A stretch of DNA of 64,000 nucleotides from Rhododendron vialii (lineage: Eukaryota > Streptophyta > Magnoliopsida > Ericales > Ericaceae): NCBI RefSeq assembly GCF_030253575.1, contig NC_080569.1, positions 454,001 through 518,000 of the forward strand, given 5' to 3'. Below the pieces are notes generated by a model. It was not told where the DNA came from, made no database searches, and saw only the letters and a list, made by a program, of their open reading frames with translations. Below, one piece after another: positions 58,701 to 64,000 of this stretch. The first letter of the stretch is position 1. Each line of letters starts with the position of its first letter. The position numbers were made by a program, and so were the translations under genes.

Positions 58701-61700
58701 TGTGGAAGACGAGGGGCTGCCATGAACTGACTTACCATACTAACATCAAATGAGATATCAGGCCGTGTGTGGGTGAGATAATTCAGCTTTCCTACCGAGC
58801 GACGATAATGGTCTGGATGAGGAAATATCTCCCCCTGATCAACACACAATTTGACATTTGGATCTATAGGAGTCTCTACAGGCTTTGCGAAGACGACACA
58901 TCTGAGAACGCTCCCCCTGAGGAACAAACCCAGGAGGTTGCTCCATATACACTTCCTCAAGCAGGTCACCGTGTAGAAAGGAATTCTTGACATCCAACTG
59001 AAATAAGGGCCAATCAAGATTGGCAACCAGAGAAATAAGAATGCGGACAGAGTTAATCTTGGCCACCGGAGAGAAAGTCTTGGCATAATCAACGCCATAC
59101 GTTTGAGTATAGCCTTTGCCACAAGACGGGCCTTGTACCGTTCTACGGAACCATCCGGATTATACTTGACGGTAAATACCCACCGACAGCCAACAGTAGA
59201 CTTTCCTGGCGGAAGAGAAATCAACTCCCAAGTGCCATTGTCATGGAGAGCAGACATCTCAGCCTTCATTGCTGTCTGCCACTCAGAAATAGATAAGGTC
59301 TCCTGAACAGTGTTAGGAACAGAAATGGACGAAACAGAAGTTGTAAAAGCACGAAGTGACGGAGACAAATGATTATAGGAAATAAACTGAGCAATATGAT
59401 GAGTAGTACAAGACCGAATACCTTTGCGAAGAGCTATAGGAAGACCAGGGGAAGGGAGAGGTGGAGAGGGAAGTGGTGGTGGTGGTGGTGGTGAAGCGGG
59501 ATCTTGAGACGGGGGAGGCACAGCGGGAGGCACTGGTGGGGCTGTGAATCTTTGCATTGACAAACATATACGTGCAAGGGTGGCACAGAAGCAGTAGGAA
59601 CATCGATAGGAATAACATACTCAGACTCAAAAAGAACATATTCAGATTCAGGGGTCCCCGAAAAGAAAGGCAATGACTCATTAAAAGTGCCATCAGCACA
59701 CACAAAGTGACGGCGAAGAGAGGGTAAGTAACACTTATACCTTTTCTGAGTGCGCGAATAACCGAGAAAGACACATCGGATCGAGCGAGGATCAAGTTTG
59801 TCCCGGTTAGGATCTAGTGCATGAACATAGCACGTGCACCCGAATACCCGAGGGGGTAATGAGTGAAGAGGATGACCAGGAAATAAATCTTGGTGAGGGA
59901 TCTGACCACCAAGAACAGTGGAGGGCATACGATTAATCAAGTAACAGGCTGTGAGAACAACATCACTCCAGTACGACTTAGGAACCTGCATTTGGATTAA
60001 CATGGCATGCATAACTTCAGATAAGTGTCGAATCTTGCGTTCGGCAACCCTATTTTGTTGTGGAGTACGAGCGCAAGAAGACTGGTGAATGATCCCATGA
60101 TCACAAAAAAACGCAAAAGAGCATTATGAAAATATTCACGTGCATTATCAGAACGAAAAATACGAATGCAAGTATCAAATTGAGTCTTTATTTCTGCATA
60201 AAAGGACTTAAAGACAGAAGACAACTCTGACCTCGTTTTCATAAGATAAAGATATGTGATACGAGAGAAATCATCGATAAAAATAACATAATACTGAAAA
60301 CCAGCCAAAGTGGGAACATGAATAGGATCCCAAATATCCGAATGTGCTAACTGGAAAGGACGCGACACACGACGCTCAACCCTAAGATAAAAAGACACTC
60401 GACGATGTTTACTAAACTCACAGACTTCACATTGTAAGTCCTTAACATTATTACATGATGGAACCAGACGCTTCATATTCTGAAGAGAGGGATGGCCCAG
60501 ACGGCAGTGTTGTTGATAGGGAGAAACGGACGACTGAAGAGCAACAGACGCAGGACAGATGTCATTGGTAAAATAATATAAGCCGCCACGTTGAGTACCC
60601 CTACCAATCTTCCTCCACGTCTTTAGATCCTGAAACACACAACCATGAGAAGAAAAGGTGATGGAGCAGTTTAAGGATTTCGTAAGTTTACTAACAGGCA
60701 TAAGACTAAATGAAAAACTAGGAATATGGAAGACCGAATCTAAAGTAAGAGATGGAGTAACAGAAACGGAACCCAAACAAGTAATTGCAGAGGTAGAACC
60801 ATCTGCTAAGGTAACACGGGATGATATACCAACAGACTGACGACTAGGAAAGACCGAAGATGTACCAGTCATATGATCAGAAGCACCTGAATCGATAACC
60901 CAAGGAGTGGAGGAACGAGAAGAGGCAACACAAGCAACAGAGGAACCGGTCTAAGCGAGCGTAGCAGTAGAGGGTGAAATCTGATGTGACACTAGGCGCT
61001 GATACTCTTCTGCAGAAATAGTCACTACAGGGTCGGCAGGGTGAGGAAGCGGCTCAACATCCTCAAAAATAGCAGCCTGATGAGCCTGAGGGAACCCAGG
61101 GAGATCATAGCAAGAATCCACAGTATGATTGGTCCCCCCACAATAAGTACACAATCGGGAATCACGACCACGACCACCACCCCCTGACATGCGACCACCA
61201 AAACCACCAATACCAGAACTCAAACCATGACCAAAACCACCAATACCAGAAGTACGAGCACCTATACTAGAATCACGACCACCAAAACCACGGTTAGAAC
61301 CACGTCCACTAAACCCAGAGTCATGACCACGACTACTAATCCCAAAATCACGGCCGCGACCGCGACCACAACTAAATGAAATACCAGAAATACCAGAGAC
61401 AGCGGAAGCTAGTGCTGAACGATCAGAGGGTGGCACAGGCACAGAAACAGAAGACTGACGAAGTCGACTAAAAACCTCACTGAGAGAAGGTAAATCTCGA
61501 GACCCCAAAAGCTGATTGCAAACAGGACCATACCTAGTCGATGATACACCGGATAGGAACCGAGCAATCTGCATACACTCACGCTGGCACCACATGACCT
61601 AAACATCAAGAGGAAATCGGTTCATAGATATTAAGCTCCTCACAAATACCACGAAACTTGGCATAATAAGCCTTCAAAGATAAATCACCCTGGGAGATCG

Positions 61701-64000
61701 AAAAAAAAGAATGATGAAGCTCATATGCCCGACGAAGATTATTAACACCAGAATACATCTCCTGAGCCTGTGTCCATACTTGTTTAGCTGTAGGTAAGAA
61801 GATCAACGTACTAGCAATCTGTTCTTCCATACTATTCCACAAATCAGACCGAATACTAGCATCCACAGATACCCATGCCTCATAGGTGGCAGCAGTCGCT
61901 GCGGGTGGATCGTCAGTCAAATAATAATAAAGTTTCTGACCCACATAATAAATCTCGACGGCTCTAGCCCAGACAGTATAATTCTTACCATTCAAAAGAG
62001 TGGAAGTAATAGATAACTTTTCACGAAACCGAGATCCAGACAAACTACCAACAACAGTAGAGCTCGAAACAACGCCAGAGCCATACTTTGACTCGTCCAT
62101 TATACCGAATCAACACCAATTAATAGAACTAACAAAATCAACCATCAACCAATGCACTACTGTTAACCAACAAATGAAACAAGAGCCACCACTAATGAAA
62201 CAATAGCAACCACTACCAACCAATGCACTACTGAAACAAGAGCCACCACGATAGATGGATGGATGGATGGATGGTGAGTTAGGGCTGGTGGGTTTCGACG
62301 CATATAATCTAGGGTGGATTAGGGTTACGCTCTAATACCATGTTGTTTGGAATGAGAGAGAATAAGAAAGGTGTATAGGGTGTTAACTAACCCTAACACA
62401 AGTAAACTTTATTTATATTATGTGGTTACTAGTTACATAACATAGACAACCAATGTGGGACTTAGTCCAACTCTATTCTAACAGTCTTCATTGGAGGTTT
62501 CGAAGCAAATTTCTCCTAATCCAAGTTAGCTGATCCACATTCATTCTGCTTTCAAGGTTCCGGGTTCATCCAATTTTCTCATAGGGACATGGCAATAGCT
62601 GCAATGAATGCACTGAGTGGAACTTACGTCATGAGGGTATTATTTTATTTCTTCTAGTTCCATTGCCATGTTTTCCGTTTGTTCACACTTTTTTTTTTGT
62701 TTGTTATTTAGGGATGTGATCAACCATTGATCGTACGCTTTGCAGAGCCAAAGAAGCCCAGGATTGGAGAACCAAGGCAACCTCCATCCCCTCTCAAAAG
62801 AATCCGTGTCTTGATTTATATATTTTGGCTGGGTAACAATTTTTGTGTCATAGTGTAATTCATCGACAGTATGAAATCTGAGCTACTTTGTTTGACTCAT
62901 ATGAATGCTTATGCAAGGGGCCGCAACTTGCCCTTTATTGGGTCATAAACAAGTGCTTCAGTGAAAATGGAAGAAAAACACACGGGAAAATGGTTGCTTA
63001 ACTTGCTTAGCTTAATAATATGAGTACCCATGTGCTCCCCTTCCCTGTGCATGCCCTTCTCGCTTTATCTTAATCTATTTATGATAACCTGAAGTTAGAG
63101 AATAACCTTCTTCTGACTTCCTTCTGGTATCTCCTCAGGGATAGTTGCAAATACGGTGGTTCCCGTCCTCAAGAATATGTTAGGTTTGCTAGAACATCTA
63201 TCTCTCCCTGTCTTATTCACATTTTGGTTTGCATAGTTTTGCTAGTGGAATGAGTTTTCTTGTTGCAGGCCAGCACCATATGTTAATGACCCAAGGGCTG
63301 GACATACATTGCCTGATGCTTCTCTTCCACTAAGTCCAAAGAATATGGCGTCATCTTCCCAAGTCAGTAATGATTTCAGCAATGAACTTGTATCATTTAG
63401 AGCTTGTGGATTCATGGTTTTAAGACACATACACAGAACGGTGTAGGTTTCTTAGGTGAAAGAACAACATAAACCTGACTTTCAGATTTTCTGGTCACGG
63501 GATTTTCTGATAAGTGTAGTTTGAGGGCCTGAGTAGCAGCCTATTTAAACGTCTTTTGGGGTATAAGGGAGGCCATTGAGGCCAGATTTACCTGTTTCGG
63601 GAGTGGAGCTGTGAAGCCCCTATCCCACATCGGGAAATAATAGAAACATGAAGTGGTTTATAAGGTAAGGCCCACCAGCTACTATTAATCTGAGGTTAAC
63701 CTTTTGAGCCACGTGGTAGGCTAAGGAGGTCAGCAGGGGCAGGTCGTTACAGGAGCTCTGTCACATGTGCATTAGAATTGGAATGGTGTAACTTTATCTA
63801 TGCAGAGTTTCACTGACCGCAGTGTTGCAGAAAATTTTCCCTCTTCCTTCCTCTTGTAACATTGTTTACATGATTTTGCCTCTTTTTAATTGAGCATTCT
63901 ACTTCTTTTCCTCCCCATTTCCAAGCATGTTTTTTACTTCCAAAATTTTCGACGTGTACTAATGATGTTGTCCTGCAGTCTCCAGGGACTGGAGGCAAAC
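52750..64000 (+). CDS. FCA: Flowering time control protein FCA (exons 1-12, 3' end outside window)
   Basis: FCA is a nuclear RNA-binding protein of the autonomous flowering pathway that promotes proximal polyadenylation and so lowers FLC-type repressors. Exons: 52750-53098, 53576-53646, 55101-55179, 55284-55366, 55454-55505, 56817-56893, 57502-57568, 62557-62636, 62712-62776, 63139-63183, 63269-63362, 63979 onward; about 361 codons here, all in phase. The N-terminus is Pro/His-rich (DDPPPPPLPPH, then a His run). RRM1 spans about 126-208 (RNP2 LYVGGI, RNP1 CGFVKYA) and ends in the FCA signature RYADGERERLG. RRM2 spans about 220-302 (KLYVGCLNKQAS ... GSGFIQFS ... QPLIVRFAEPKKPR). The Gln-rich region and WW domain should lie beyond 64,000. 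Intron 9 appears to use a GC donor. Intron 7 is swollen to 5 kb by a Copia element. I chose the Met at MDRDRQRPEMYGDFSDS; an upstream in-frame Met exists at 52,642. Confidence 0.92.
53831..54440 (-). mobile_element. LTR-like block in FCA intron 2
   Basis: A 610-bp block, much richer in GC than the surrounding intron. Read on the minus strand it starts TGTGGTGGGCC and ends CCCCTTATCA, has a TATA-like CCTATATAAGTGG near 54,050, and then a transcribed-leader-like stretch. That looks like a solo LTR fossil, but no target duplication was found. A different GC-rich insert is possible. Confidence 0.4.
56530..56775 (+). mobile_element. Relic of a Copia gag-protease segment in FCA intron 5
   Basis: A short stretch resembles the Copia aspartic protease signature (DSGATHHMT) and the downstream 'LSLHAVYL' region that matches the equivalent part of the intron 7 element. 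It is an old, broken fossil of about 250 bp in sense orientation to FCA, without LTRs. Confidence 0.6.
57837..57965 (-). mobile_element. tRNA-derived SINE with 17-bp target duplication
   Basis: On the minus strand it begins gttacctcctagctcagttg, with A box TAGCTCAGTTGGTAGAGC and B box GGTTCAAAACC, and ends in an A-rich tail (ggataaaagcaaaa). Identical flanks tccatgacccactctct occur at 57,820-57,836 and 57,966-57,982. It is 129 bp long, in FCA intron 7 immediately left of the Copia insertion. The head could come from a Lys/Arg-type tRNA, but I cannot assign it. Confidence 0.85.
57993..58135 (-). repeat. 3' LTR of the Copia element
   Basis: 143 bp with TG...CA ends (tgttgtttgg ... attctaaca as read on the plus strand). 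Unusually short for Copia. Confidence 0.93.
62341..62483 (-). repeat. 5' LTR of the Copia element
   Basis: 143 bp, about 98% identical to the 3' LTR. Followed in the element's direction by the primer-binding site. Confidence 0.93.

Larger units (their letters stand above)
57993..62483 (-). mobile_element. Ty1/Copia LTR retrotransposon, full-length fossil, in FCA intron 7
   Basis: A 4,491-bp element antisense to FCA, with 143-bp LTRs and a 5-bp target duplication gtctt (57,988-57,992 and 62,484-62,488). The sequence next to the 5' LTR, TGGTATTAGAGC, matches a Met-tRNA primer site, and a purine-rich tract (gaggaggag) abuts the 3' LTR. Parts in minus-strand order: gag about 62,098-60,960 with a CCHC knuckle (CTYCGGTNHTVDSC), protease about 60,900-60,700, integrase about 60,500-59,450, reverse transcriptase about 59,330-58,700 and RNase H about 58,600-58,210. 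Integrase before RT defines Copia. The element looks complete in layout but broken, with roughly half a dozen breaks. The two LTRs differ at 3 of 143 bases, suggesting an age of the order of one to two million years under common plant rates. Confidence 0.93.

Overview
This is plant nuclear DNA, most likely from a eudicot: AT-rich intergenic sequence, spliced genes with GT-AG introns, and many short inverted-repeat elements, SINEs and LTR elements. The host genes are plant families (a land-plant GPAT, the flowering-time regulator FCA, pectinesterase and its inhibitor). The species cannot be fixed from sequence alone. An asterid is a weak guess.

Layout. 1-5,000: an old tRNA-derived SINE and a two-exon GPAT2/GPAT3-type glycerol-3-phosphate acyltransferase on the minus strand. 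5,000-18,000: gene-poor DNA built from fold-back and TIR elements, plus one 3.85-kb CACTA-like element (8,941-12,788) that carries a captured, intron-containing piece of a RopGEF PRONE domain. 18,000-37,540: a locally duplicated pectinesterase/pectinesterase-inhibitor block. Three PMEI copies (one intact, two broken) and two broken pectinesterase copies lie in three partial units. A solo LTR and a hAT-like element nested inside a MULE-like element have since landed in the block. 38,500-43,630: an intact Werner-type 3'-5' exonuclease gene and its decayed duplicate about 4 kb away, separated by tandem repeats and MITE-like elements. 46,400-49,150: a four-exon CCHC zinc-knuckle protein gene (minus). 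52,750-64,000: the first 12 exons of FCA (plus), running off the right edge. Its introns hold a complete-length Copia element, an older Copia relic, a SINE and an LTR-like block.

How it fits together. The complete or near-complete host genes are GPAT, one PMEI, one WRN-like exonuclease, the zinc-knuckle gene and FCA. They have unrelated roles (glycerolipid synthesis, cell-wall pectin control, nucleic-acid trimming, RNA binding and flowering time). The zinc-knuckle gene and FCA are divergently arranged with about 3.6 kb between start codons. Much of the remaining DNA is explained by duplication and transposition, and several insertions can be ordered in time because one interrupts another. The most unusual object is the RopGEF-capturing TIR element. 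The best-resolved history is the PME/PMEI array, where breakpoints can be placed to within three bases.
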